The notes: generated by a model from the letters alone, not told the origin. Shown: positions 1 through 6,319, counted from the stretch's first letter. The stretch is 10,558 nucleotides of DNA from Lentisphaeria bacterium UBA4640 (GCA_002405835.1 DHMO01000036.1:1-10558); one strand, 5' to 3'. Program-made: numbers and translations.

Positions 1-17
1 TTGCCATGTTTCCTCCT
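1..17 (-). promoter_or_regulatory. SD and start codon of the next downstream gene
   Basis: On the minus strand an AGGAGG (positions 17-12) is followed by a 4-base spacer and an ATG at 7-5. This is a consensus ribosome binding site. It predicts that another gene of the same operon starts here and runs out of the window. Its frame differs from that of the HELRH gene, which is still open at position 1, so the two genes overlap slightly or nearly abut. Only two codons and one base of the new gene are visible, so nothing can be said about its product. Confidence 0.55.
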
Positions 18-491
18 TTGAGCGAGTTCAAACTTCCAGGAATCTTCCGCTTCCATCAGCTTGTCGCAGATTTTCTGAGCGTGTTCTTCAATTCCCCTGG
101 CGTCCCGTTCGAGCGTGATTTCCCGCAGCACGGGAATCGCGCAGAACAGATACTTCAGCGGATTCGACCGCCACTGCCAGACGTGACGCAGTTCGTGAAT
201 CAGAGTCGGCGCCATGAGCTCGACCCATGCCGAACCCGGAACGGCCTCGTAGACGTCCTCCGGCTGCAGATAGATCGTGTTCGTCATCGCCGCGAAGCAG
301 CCCATGATGCCGTTCTCCTGCGTCATGCCGCAGCACCATTTGAGTTTGATCGCGCGGTAATTGAGCGCGTGCAGCCACGCGCCCTCCATCGTCTCCGCAT
401 AACGGTCCACATACAGGAAGATCCGGCTCCGCTCGTTTTCGTTGAGCGGATAACTCTCCGGCAAATCGAAAAGCGTGAACGGCTTAAACAT
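1..491 (-). CDS. Putative zinc metallopeptidase (HExxH), 3' end beyond window
   Basis: The reading frame opens at ATG 491-489 and is still open after 163 residues at the window edge. The start is set by a GGAGGAGG (505-498) six bases upstream, and it overlaps the 3' end of the preceding gene by eight bases, which suggests translational coupling. Residues 97-107 read LIHELRHVWQW: a hydrophobic strand, then HExxH (H99, E100, H103). About 25 residues later is ITLERDA, with E128 and A131 placed like the third zinc ligand and ExxA/ExxxD helix of gluzincins (M48-type and related peptidases). The surrounding residues are aromatic- and Cys-rich (W52, C53, C54, C65). There is no signal peptide or obvious membrane anchor. 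Metal binding and peptidase activity are inferred from the motif only. The role could be peptidoglycan or protein cleavage during entry or lysis, or processing of a tail protein. I do not recognise a named family. Confidence 0.75.
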   Translation of the reverse strand, partial: MFKPFTLFDLPESYPLNENERSRIFLYVDRYAETMEGAWLHALNYRAIKLKWCCGMTQENGIMGCFAAMTNTIYLQPEDVYEAVPGSAWVELMAPTLIHELRHVWQWRSNPLKYLFCAIPVLREITLERDARGIEEHAQKICDKLMEAEDSWKFELAQRRKHG

Positions 492-1065
492 TCGCGTCCT
501 CCTCCGGCAGATACTTGATGAGCTTGCGCATCGTCCGCCACGCCTCGTAGTTCGCAAACTCAAGACCGAGCGCCTGCAGGTTCAGAACAATGTTGTCGAA
601 TGCGGCCTTGATGCGCGTGACCAGCGCGAGCTTCTCCGATTCGGCAATCGCGGTGCTGATCGCAACAGCCTCCTCGATGTCGTCGGTCGTTGCGTTGTAC
701 GCAAGCCCGAGACTGTCCAGATACCCTTTGTACTGGCGCACGCGCGGCGCGAGGTCCGGATTGTTCCGGTAGTACGCCGGATAAGTCATCTGATCAACCT
801 GTTCCTGCGTGTACTCGACGACCGCAAGATTGAGTTTCGCGAGCTCCTCCGTTGAGAGCAGCACGCCCTCCTCGTAAAGCGGAATGCGGACCGTGGTCGG
901 AACCATGACTTCACGCTCAATCCACGGCGTGCGCAGGTCCATCTCTTCGCCGGTCTTCTCATCCTTCAGCCTGCGCAGCACAATGTCGTCGTCCGCGGGT
1001 TCGGGCGGGTACTCCGGAGTTTCGGTGACCGGAGTTTCGAGTTCGGTGTTCGTTTCGTCGTTCAT
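484..1065 (-). CDS. Unrecognised acidic phage protein
   Basis: This encodes 193 residues. The start ATG (1065-1063) overlaps the stop of the preceding gene as ATGA, the usual sign of coupled translation in an operon, and its stop overlaps the start of the HELRH gene by eight bases. The first 30 residues are Thr/Glu/Pro/Asp-rich and look disordered. Residues about 72-100 (TEELAKLNLAVVEYTQEQ and on) and 115-190 look mainly helical, with an amphipathic stretch rich in Ala, Ile and Leu. There is no signal peptide, membrane segment, Cys cluster or catalytic motif. I do not recognise the family. Its position between a beta-roll adhesin-like protein and a putative protease suggests a tail accessory, assembly or chaperone role, but this is inference. 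Confidence 0.8.
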   Translation of the reverse strand: MNDETNTELETPVTETPEYPPEPADDDIVLRRLKDEKTGEEMDLRTPWIEREVMVPTTVRIPLYEEGVLLSTEELAKLNLAVVEYTQEQVDQMTYPAYYRNNPDLAPRVRQYKGYLDSLGLAYNATTDDIEEAVAISTAIAESEKLALVTRIKAAFDNIVLNLQALGLEFANYEAWRTMRKLIKYLPEEDANV

Positions 1066-2321
1066 ACGGATGCCTCATGTTTGATGATGATTGTTTCGTT
1101 GATTTTGCGGATCGTGAAAACGTCCGTTCCGGAACTTTTCAGCTCCGGCTGGTCGCCGCTCCATTTCCACGCCGAGGGAAACGCGATTCGGCTTCCCCCG
1201 TTGAGGATGATCAGCTCGCCGGAATCTCCGTCAACCCAGTTCTTCAGCTGAGGAACGGTCTGTCCGGACGGAGTGAACTTCCAGCGTCCGGCAGCTCCGT
1301 GATCCATGACCAGCGTCGTTCCGGACGCGGACACGGTGTGCGCGAGCAGATGCCCCGCGTACTCCATCGTGAACTCCGGTTCCGGCAGAAACGGAGCTTC
1401 GCCCTCCTGCGGGAACAGCGGATTCGCAACCGATTTGTTCACACGCAGAATCAGCGGAAGACGCTGCTCCTTCTGCGTGCCTCCGGCGATCACAATCGCG
1501 CCGATGTTGTCGACAGCCCCTTCGAGCTTGCCGTGCGTTCCGAGCAGAGCCGCACCCGGCGCGTTGTTGACAAGCTGGCTGCCGATCGCAATCGAACCGC
1601 CCGCGTTCGCCTCCGCATTCGCCCCGTGCGCAAAAGAAAGCCTTCCGCGCGCTTTCGACGCAAATCCGGAAGCGCGGGACGTGTCGCCGCTCGCCTCGCA
1701 TCCGGCGCCCTCCGCACGCGAATTGTCCCCCGATGCAGTCGCGCCGCTCCCCGACGCCACGGAGAACATTCCGCTCGCAACGCAGTTCGTCCCCGATGCA
1801 GACGATGCCATCCCGGACGCCACGCAGCAGTTGCCGACCGAGAACGACATCTCCCCGCGCGCTTCGCAGAGCACACCCTCCGCATGCGCTCCGCACGCCG
1901 ATGCGAGACAGTACGCGCCCGAAGCAAACGAGTATTCGCCGGTCGCGAAACATCCCTCGCCGGATGCAAGCGCGGCGTCATACCGCCGCACGTCCGGAAC
2001 CGCGCCGATCCATTCCGCGATTTTTTCCAGTGCCTCTTTGCTGAACTCCGGAGCGCGGTCGAGATAAACCGTCATCCCGGACACCTTGACAATGCGCAGT
2101 TCATACGGCGAGTTCTCATCATTCGCGCACGTCCACAGACGGAGCCGGACGTTCGGTCCGCACTTCCCCGGATTCCCTTCCGCGATCGTCAGCATCCTCC
2201 GCGCGGAATCATACGCGGAGAACGTCATCGGGCTTCCGCCCGCGACCGACCTGTAACCGATGCAGAACGCTGTTGTGTTCAGCGCCGCACAGTCAAGTCC
2301 GCTCAAAACATATTCACTCAT
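1062..2321 (-). CDS. YadA-like heptad-repeat tail or adhesin protein
   Basis: This 419-residue protein starts at ATG 2321-2319 behind GAAGGAG, directly downstream of a conserved hairpin. Residues 1-117 form a non-repetitive N-terminal region. Residues 118-250 are nineteen back-to-back heptads of the form x-A-S-G-x-x-[S/C/A]. This is the pattern of the left-handed parallel beta-roll of YadA/Hep_Hag trimeric adhesin heads (14 residues per coil). Residues 251-419 form a C-terminal globular part with no membrane anchor, so this is not a complete autotransporter. No signal peptide is seen. By context it is probably a trimeric receptor-binding or decoration protein of the tail tip, with the beta-roll as a stalk or head. 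Cysteines recur at 14-residue steps in the roll, which is unusual. The 3' end overlaps the next gene as ATGA. The architecture is clear; the role is inferred. Confidence 0.85.
   Translation of the reverse strand: MSEYVLSGLDCAALNTTAFCIGYRSVAGGSPMTFSAYDSARRMLTIAEGNPGKCGPNVRLRLWTCANDENSPYELRIVKVSGMTVYLDRAPEFSKEALEKIAEWIGAVPDVRRYDAALASGEGCFATGEYSFASGAYCLASACGAHAEGVLCEARGEMSFSVGNCCVASGMASSASGTNCVASGMFSVASGSGATASGDNSRAEGAGCEASGDTSRASGFASKARGRLSFAHGANAEANAGGSIAIGSQLVNNAPGAALLGTHGKLEGAVDNIGAIVIAGGTQKEQRLPLILRVNKSVANPLFPQEGEAPFLPEPEFTMEYAGHLLAHTVSASGTTLVMDHGAAGRWKFTPSGQTVPQLKNWVDGDSGELIILNGGSRIAFPSAWKWSGDQPELKSSGTDVFTIRKINETIIIKHEASV
1572..1970 (-). repeat. Coding tandem repeat, nineteen 21-base units
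   Basis: This stretch encodes residues 118-250 of the beta-roll protein as nineteen uninterrupted seven-residue units. Most units keep Ala at position 2 and Gly at position 4, with Ser commonest at position 3. Position 7 alternates: Cys at 124, 138, 152, 166, 180 and 208, and mostly Ser at the intervening units. The real period is therefore 14 residues (42 bases), equal to one coil of a YadA-type roll. The last units (230-250) are more diverged. Repeats of this kind can gain or lose units by recombination or slippage. Confidence 0.85.
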
Positions 2322-2333
2322 GCCTTCTCCTTC

Positions 2334-2348
2334 CCGCGCTTCGCGCGG
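2334..2348 (-). promoter_or_regulatory. Hairpin directly 5' of the SD (copy 1)
   Basis: On the minus strand CCGCGC-GAA-GCGCGG gives a perfect six-pair stem with a three-base loop. It is followed one base later by AAGGAG and then the ATG of the beta-roll gene. It lacks a U-run, so it is not a classical terminator. Near-identical hairpins stand in the same place before the tail fibre gene (4569-4583) and the portal gene (5642-5656). Confidence 0.7.
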
Positions 2349-2350
2349 TG

Positions 2351-2378
2351 TTCAAGGTTCAAAGTTCAAGATTCAACG
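2351..2378 (-). repeat. TTGAAC short-repeat cluster spanning a stop codon
   Basis: Four units of a seven-base motif related to TTGAACC/TTGAACT lie in tandem. On the minus strand the last codons and TGA stop (2368-2366) of the 165-residue gene fall inside the array, so the repeat supplies the end of that gene. The array then runs into the hairpin and SD of the next gene. Only the TTGAA orientation is present at this junction. Confidence 0.75.
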
Positions 2379-2863
2379 TCCGTGCTCGCTGCCTTTGCTT
2401 CATCGTTCAACTGTCTGATCGTGTAAGGCGGCACACCACACGCATCCGCACTCAAGTCAATCGCTTCGAGTGCTTCCGTCGTTTCCGCTGCTGTTACCGC
2501 GTCGCGAACGGTGTAATACCGCGCCCAGAGCTCCATTACCCAGTTCTGAACCGCCGCGCCCATTGTGGAGCCCTTCGACGCGCAAACGATCGCGAGGGAA
2601 AGGTCTTCTCCGTCAACATATTTCTGCTGATACGTCTTGTAATTGCGCCACAGCCGGTCGATAATCGCCGCCTTGCGTTCGTCCAGTGTCGGTTCCGGAT
2701 AATCCTCCGCCACCGGATAACCGTTCTCGCCGGTCACGATCCGTTTGCCGTTCATCTGCGCCCGAAGCAGTTCCTGCCATCTGTCATCCGTGATTTCGAC
2801 CGCCCCCTCCGGAACCGGGCCGATCTCCGGCGCGTAAAATGCCTTTCCAAAGTAGTACTTCAT
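2366..2863 (-). CDS. Tail fibre assembly (chaperone)-like protein
   Basis: This encodes 165 residues. The start ATG (2863-2861) follows GAGGAGG, and the gene begins 15 bases after the tail fibre stop with no repeat between them. The N-terminal part has the layout of Caudovirales fibre-assembly and tail-assembly chaperone proteins. It has an aromatic start (MKYYFGKAFY), then PEGAVEITDDRWQELLRAQ with a short acidic-aromatic helix, GKRIVTGENGYPV, and a PEPTLDER linker leading to a helical C-terminal half (residues about 60-155). Proteins of this kind fold or trimerise the adjacent fibre and are usually coded right after it, as here. The last residues and stop codon lie in the TTGAAC repeat array, so the C-terminal tail may not be conserved. 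The assignment rests on layout and position rather than a strong motif. Confidence 0.75.
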   Translation of the reverse strand: MKYYFGKAFYAPEIGPVPEGAVEITDDRWQELLRAQMNGKRIVTGENGYPVAEDYPEPTLDERKAAIIDRLWRNYKTYQQKYVDGEDLSLAIVCASKGSTMGAAVQNWVMELWARYYTVRDAVTAAETTEALEAIDLSADACGVPPYTIRQLNDEAKAASTDVES

Positions 2864-2878
2864 TTCTGCCTCCTCTCG

Positions 2879-4555
2879 TTAGTTGCCAATTGCAATCCAG
2901 CAGCCCTTGATCCACCCGGCAAGGTCCATGTGCTGTTTGTAAAATGTCGCGCCGCTCGTTGTTGCAATGACCATTTGAATCATGCAATCTGCATTTTTTC
3001 GGTCACTCGCTGCGACATTGCCGCCGATTTTCGTGCCTGCGACTACGGTGAAACACCGGTTCGGGAACGTTACCGGGAACGTGATAGTTATTTCGCCCTC
3101 CGTGGACGTGACCAGACTTTCCCCCCATTGGATAATCATTCCGCTCGGAAGTTTCGCGTATCCGTTGAACGCGTCGACCGTGGTAGTGTCGGTGGAAGTC
3201 GGCGGTGTAAATATCCCGGCAATTTTCGCCTCTCCTGCCGCCGTGAGGTTGCTCAGGCTTGTATCCGCCTTGAGCTGCATCAGGCTTGCCAGCTGCGCCG
3301 CCTGCTGTTCCGAAAGCGATGACGTCGCGTGATAAACTTGGATGCAGTACACAAACCGCACCGACGCTGGCTGAACCGTGGAGCTGTTGCCATACACGGA
3401 ACTGCTCCGCGATGCGTCAAGATAAAAAACCGTGGTCTTGCCGCTGCTCCCGCCTCCGGCCGAATCGCCCGTCGGGTTTTCCGCGTAAAATGCACCTTCG
3501 CCCCATCCGTCGCCGTAAGCCGTAAACTGCTTTGCGCCGAAGGATCCCGTGATGTTCGGAACCCCCGCCGCCAGCGTCTGTCCGATCTGCGGCCCCGGTG
3601 CTCCCATGACAAATCCGTATTCCACGCTCGGCAGGCGCACCGCGCCGGCAACACCTCCAGCGTTGAGCACGAACGCGCCACAGTTGCCCTTCGCACTCAG
3701 CTCGGCATCATACGCTGCATTGTCCTCCACCGTCCGCAGACGTCCCGCCGTTGCCTCCGCGCTCACCCACGCCCAGAAATCAGGATAAAGGGTCGAGCAG
3801 TTTGCGATTGTCTGCCCGTTCAGCAGATACGCCCCCGCCGGAGGAACATTGCTCGCGAACGGGAAAATCATTCCGATCGGAACCGCCGCAATGTCCGCCC
3901 AGGAACACGTCCCGTCCGGATTCAGTTTGAGATATTGTCCCGCGGATCCCGTTTCCGGCTTTGATATTTTCGCCCGGAACAGCTCCCAGTGTGCAACGCC
4001 GGACGCGTTGTGCTCCGCAACCGCTCCGGCATTCTCCTTGCCGTCAAGCGCGGCCTGCAGACCGGTCACCTGCGGGATGGTGTGCGTGTGCTCCTTCAAC
4101 GCGTATTCGCCCTGCATCTGCCACGCTTCCGGAGCAATCGTGATGCCGGTCAGCGCGGCGGCGTTCGCAAAGCTGAGCGCAAAATTTTTGTAGAGCGTGT
4201 TCCCCGCCTCGAATTCCGACGTCGCATATTTCTTGTGCCGCGGAACGCAGCACACCGCGACAAGCGTCGATTCCGCGGTGCTGTAAAGTCCGATCCAGTT
4301 GATGTAAAAGTCGCCGACCGTCGCCGCGAGCGTTTTGCTGTAGACGACAGTCCGGTCGTCAATCTTCGCGCTCCGGTCGATCTCCGTGCGGCAGACAATG
4401 CCCGCCGGAAGCCCCTGCGCCGGATCGGGCGTCTGCGAAACATCCAGACCCGGAACGTCTGCAAAAATCATCTTGTCGATTGCGATGGTCTTCCCGGTCG
4501 CCGCCGCATCCGCGAACAGCGCAAGACCCGCCGTTGTGATAATGCTGTTTGCCAT
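2879..4555 (-). CDS. Tail fibre protein (P2 gpH-like, gp53-like C-terminus)
   Basis: This encodes 558 residues, starting at ATG 4555-4553 behind AAGGAG. The N-terminal 160 residues match the layout of phage tail-collar fibre proteins (DUF3751, P2 gpH N-terminus), which fix the fibre to the baseplate through gpI/J: MANSIITTAGLALFADA, then IDKMIFADVPG, then the GDFYINWIGLY strand. EHTHTIPQVTGLQAALDGKE (155-174) is a common phage fibre linker. Residues about 226-330 resemble a tail-collar domain (IPIGMIFPFA..PPAGAYLLNGQ; LPSVEYGFVMGAP). Residues 466-558 (GYAKLPSGMIIQWG, ITFPVTFPNRCF, GWIKGCWIAIGN) look like the gp53-like fibre C-terminal domain, which often binds the receptor. The Ala-rich segment 413-445 may form a coiled coil. 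The protein is complete, with no frameshift. It probably recognises the host surface. Confidence 0.9.
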   Translation of the reverse strand: MANSIITTAGLALFADAAATGKTIAIDKMIFADVPGLDVSQTPDPAQGLPAGIVCRTEIDRSAKIDDRTVVYSKTLAATVGDFYINWIGLYSTAESTLVAVCCVPRHKKYATSEFEAGNTLYKNFALSFANAAALTGITIAPEAWQMQGEYALKEHTHTIPQVTGLQAALDGKENAGAVAEHNASGVAHWELFRAKISKPETGSAGQYLKLNPDGTCSWADIAAVPIGMIFPFASNVPPAGAYLLNGQTIANCSTLYPDFWAWVSAEATAGRLRTVEDNAAYDAELSAKGNCGAFVLNAGGVAGAVRLPSVEYGFVMGAPGPQIGQTLAAGVPNITGSFGAKQFTAYGDGWGEGAFYAENPTGDSAGGGSSGKTTVFYLDASRSSSVYGNSSTVQPASVRFVYCIQVYHATSSLSEQQAAQLASLMQLKADTSLSNLTAAGEAKIAGIFTPPTSTDTTTVDAFNGYAKLPSGMIIQWGESLVTSTEGEITITFPVTFPNRCFTVVAGTKIGGNVAASDRKNADCMIQMVIATTSGATFYKQHMDLAGWIKGCWIAIGN

Positions 4556-4568
4556 AAAAAACTCCTTC

Positions 4569-4583
4569 CCGCGCTTCGCGCGA
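4569..4583 (-). promoter_or_regulatory. Hairpin directly 5' of the SD (copy 2)
   Basis: This is the same hairpin as before the beta-roll gene, with loop GAA. The outermost pair becomes U-G on the minus strand, so the mRNA still pairs while the plus strand would not. It is followed immediately by GAAGGAG and the tail fibre ATG. Confidence 0.65.
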
Positions 4584-4584
4584 A

Positions 4585-4638
4585 TTCAAGGTTCAAAGTT
4601 TCAACCTTGAACTCTTGAACTCTTGAACTCTTGAACTT
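4585..4638. repeat. TTCAA/TTGAA inverted and tandem repeat (portal-fibre junction)
   Basis: Positions 4585-4611 form a 27-base near-palindrome, from TTCAAGGTT to AACCTTGAA, that departs from perfect symmetry only at two mirrored positions and the centre. It is followed by four tandem eight-base copies of TTGAACTC (4607-4638, the last TTGAACTT). The array overlaps the first bases of the portal TAA stop (4639-4637). The period is eight here, against seven at most other junctions. Confidence 0.8.
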
Positions 4639-5629
4639 ATTTTTCCTCTTCCACTTTGAAATTGAATTTCAGACGCAGTCCTTTCGGCAGACGGTCGTTC
4701 AGGTCCTCGAACGGCTGACAGATCGCGCGGACCTCCGTGCGGATATACACGCGCTCGATCTTCTCCGGATCACCGAGCGAGCTGTTGCCCTGCGGAACGA
4801 TCCCCATCAGAACCGGCGGCACACGGTGCGCCGTGAGAACGTCGTTCGCACTGATGTTCTTGATGTTCGCGAATTCGTCCTTCTGCGAAATGTCTCCGAT
4901 CGGGATGATCTGAATCGCCTTCTCCGTCCCGTTCGGAATGTGGATGTATGAGCTCTTGAAGTTGCCGACGCCCTTCCCTTCGCGGAACTTCTCCTCAAGT
5001 TTCGTCCGCGCGGCGGGCGGGAGCTTCGCGTCGTTCGTGTAGAGGATGTAGCCGAGGTGCGCGCCGTTCACATAATACCGTCTCCGGAACAGCGTCGCGT
5101 CCTCGTTGAGCAGCGCAGACTGCAGACCGCCCAGCCAGTCCGGCATCCCGTAAATCTGCTGGATCTCGTCGTATTCCTTGACCTGCACCATCTGGTCGTT
5201 GCTGAAGTCGATGTACTCCCCGCCGGGAAGCAGACGCCGGAAGCCTTTGCGTCCCGTCAGCACGCGCATGTTGATCGCCGGAACGTGCTGGAGACCGATG
5301 ATCGTTCCGAGCCTGTTCCGCACGATTTCCAGATATGCGTTCCCGAAGGACAGATAATCGGTTGCCGCCGCGCGGAAATCCGCGATCCGGAGCGCGCCGC
5401 TCAGATACGCATTCGCCGCCATGTTCCGGCGGAACAGGATGCACGAGCCGTGATGCCCGTTCGCCTTCCGCATTTTCGCGAGACCCGAAAGCGACACCGG
5501 GGGAATGTAAAACTCCCCGCCGCACTCCTCGAACACGCCGAGATAGTCCAGAATCCGCTCCTTGTGCACCGCCTCCGGTTCACCAAACGTAAAAGTGAAT
5601 TCGTCTTTGTTCCTGTTTTTCCTGCTCAT
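4637..5629 (-). CDS. Phage portal protein (P2 gpQ / PBSX family)
   Basis: This encodes 330 residues, close to the 344 of P2 gpQ. The family forms the dodecameric ring at the head vertex through which DNA is packaged and ejected and to which the tail joins. Family-like segments in order are: FTFTFGEPEAV (11-21); EFYIPPVSLSGLAKM (39-53); HHGSCILFRRNM (59-70), the usual small/large residue pattern before the helix; DYLSFGNAYLEIVRNRLG (91-108); VPAINMRV (116-123); QIYGMPDWLGGLQSALLNEDAT (158-179); RYYVNGAHLGYILY (184-197); AHRVPPVLMGI (267-277); and the long C-terminal helix. It appears intact. The position is odd: in P2-like phages the portal gene sits beside the terminase and capsid genes, not between tail protein I and the fibre. 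It is flanked on both sides by repeat-hairpin junctions. The start follows AAAGGGG, weaker than its neighbours. Confidence 0.9.
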   Translation of the reverse strand: MSRKNRNKDEFTFTFGEPEAVHKERILDYLGVFEECGGEFYIPPVSLSGLAKMRKANGHHGSCILFRRNMAANAYLSGALRIADFRAAATDYLSFGNAYLEIVRNRLGTIIGLQHVPAINMRVLTGRKGFRRLLPGGEYIDFSNDQMVQVKEYDEIQQIYGMPDWLGGLQSALLNEDATLFRRRYYVNGAHLGYILYTNDAKLPPAARTKLEEKFREGKGVGNFKSSYIHIPNGTEKAIQIIPIGDISQKDEFANIKNISANDVLTAHRVPPVLMGIVPQGNSSLGDPEKIERVYIRTEVRAICQPFEDLNDRLPKGLRLKFNFKVEEEK

Positions 5630-5641
5630 GCTTCCCCTTTC

Positions 5642-5656
5642 CCGCGCTCCGCACGG
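5642..5656 (-). promoter_or_regulatory. Hairpin directly 5' of the SD (copy 3)
   Basis: Minus strand CCGUGC-GGA-GCGCGG: six pairs with one internal U-G wobble. It sits directly before GAAAGGGG and the portal ATG, in the same arrangement as the hairpins before the fibre and beta-roll genes. The base change keeps pairing on the mRNA strand only. Confidence 0.6.
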
Positions 5657-5664
5657 TGTTTAAT

Positions 5665-5774
5665 GTTCAATGTTCAAGGTTCAAAGCAAGCCGCCCCGCG
5701 GCGCTCAGCCGTCAACGTTTCAACAGCCGCTTCAGCGGCTCGCAGCCTTGAACTTTGAACCTTCAACCTTCAAC
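5665..5774. repeat. Composite inverted repeat with inner hairpins (I-portal junction)
   Basis: This is the longest junction, 145 bases in all. A left arm of TTCAA units (5665-5686) faces a right arm of TTGAA and TTCAA units (5746-5774) that ends against the TAA stop (5777-5775) of tail protein I. Between the arms lie two GC-rich hairpins: GCCGC-CCC-GCGGC (5690-5702) and AGCCGC-TTCA-GCGGCT (5725-5740). The 11-base word GCAGCCTTGAA at 5742-5752 recurs at 7622-7632. No U-run follows the hairpins, so they are not typical terminators. No reading frame with an SD is seen inside. Confidence 0.75.
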
Positions 5775-6308
5775 TTAACTTCCTCTCGCTTTACAATAAA
5801 AGTTTTCCGCTTCAAATCCGATTCCCTCAAGCAGCATGTCAACATCGATCCGCGAACTGAAAATGTACCTGCGACATGTCCGGCCGTACTTCTCGATCAG
5901 CAGACCGAACAGTTTTTCATATCTGCCGAACACGGCTTCATCGATTTCGATTTCGATGACATCCCAGTTTTCCGCATCGATCCGCTCGCGCTGTTTCACC
6001 GTTCCGAGCCCCAGACGTTCCCAGATCCGCGCAAAACCCGCGCGGCTTCCCGCGTCCTTCGCATTCGCAAGCGCATGCTTCACGCGCCTGCGGTACAGCG
6101 CTTCGTCTTCGTCCGGCATCCGCTCAACGTCCCGCTGCCACGCAAGCAGATCAAGCAGGAACAGAGACGACGTTTCCGCATCGATCTGCAGACTCTGGCT
6201 CGTGCACCATGCCTGAACCTTGTCCCACCAGACGTCCGCGCAATCCGCAATCTGCCGCAGCACACCGTTGTCCATCCAGAACCGGAGCTGAATTCTTTCT
6301 CTCTCCAT
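5775..6308 (-). CDS. Tail protein I (baseplate, P2 gpI-like)
   Basis: This encodes 177 residues, essentially the size of P2 gpI (176). The start ATG (6308-6306) follows AGGGAG. Proteins of this family sit at the baseplate edge next to gpJ and link the baseplate to the fibre. Features visible are a Trp-rich N-terminal region (FWMDNGVLRQIADCADVWWD, 10-29), LLDLLAWQRDVERMPDEDEALYRRRVKHAL (50-79, the family's most conserved stretch: a DLLAWQ helix followed by acidic and RRR runs), AGSRAGFARIWERLGLG (86-102), and an acidic strand region ending in a variable C-terminus. The location right after J is the standard J-I order. Usually the fibre gene follows directly; here the portal gene intervenes. 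Confidence 0.85.
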   Translation of the reverse strand: MERERIQLRFWMDNGVLRQIADCADVWWDKVQAWCTSQSLQIDAETSSLFLLDLLAWQRDVERMPDEDEALYRRRVKHALANAKDAGSRAGFARIWERLGLGTVKQRERIDAENWDVIEIEIDEAVFGRYEKLFGLLIEKYGRTCRRYIFSSRIDVDMLLEGIGFEAENFYCKARGS

Positions 6309-6319
6309 CCCTGACTCCC

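Noticed and set aside
88..378. A 96-codon minus-strand frame inside the HELRH gene.
   Set aside because: It is out of frame with the well-initiated HELRH gene and has no SD or recognisable sequence.
1077..2426. A 449-codon plus-strand open frame opposite the beta-roll gene.
   Set aside because: It is the mirror of a GC-rich repetitive gene in which stops are rare. It is Arg-rich, has no good SD and no domain, and crosses the repeat junction.
2879..3160. A diversity-generating retroelement variable region at the fibre C-terminus.
   Set aside because: No reverse transcriptase, template repeat or matching second copy is seen in the window, and the C-terminus fits a gp53-like domain rather than a C-type lectin fold.
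2273..3322. A 349-codon plus-strand open frame over the assembly-like and fibre genes.
   Set aside because: It is rich in Arg and Cys, crosses two real genes and a junction repeat, and has no SD; it is a shadow frame.
4585..4638. A CRISPR-like array.
   Set aside because: The units are only seven or eight bases, directly adjacent, with no spacers and no cas genes.
5690..5740. Rho-independent terminators at the GC-rich hairpins.
   Set aside because: No U-run follows on either strand, and downstream genes have close SDs and look co-transcribed.
4637..6308. A tailocin (headless tail particle) reading of the cluster.
   Set aside because: An intact portal gene argues for a packaging phage, though its odd place means the point is not settled without the flanking genes.
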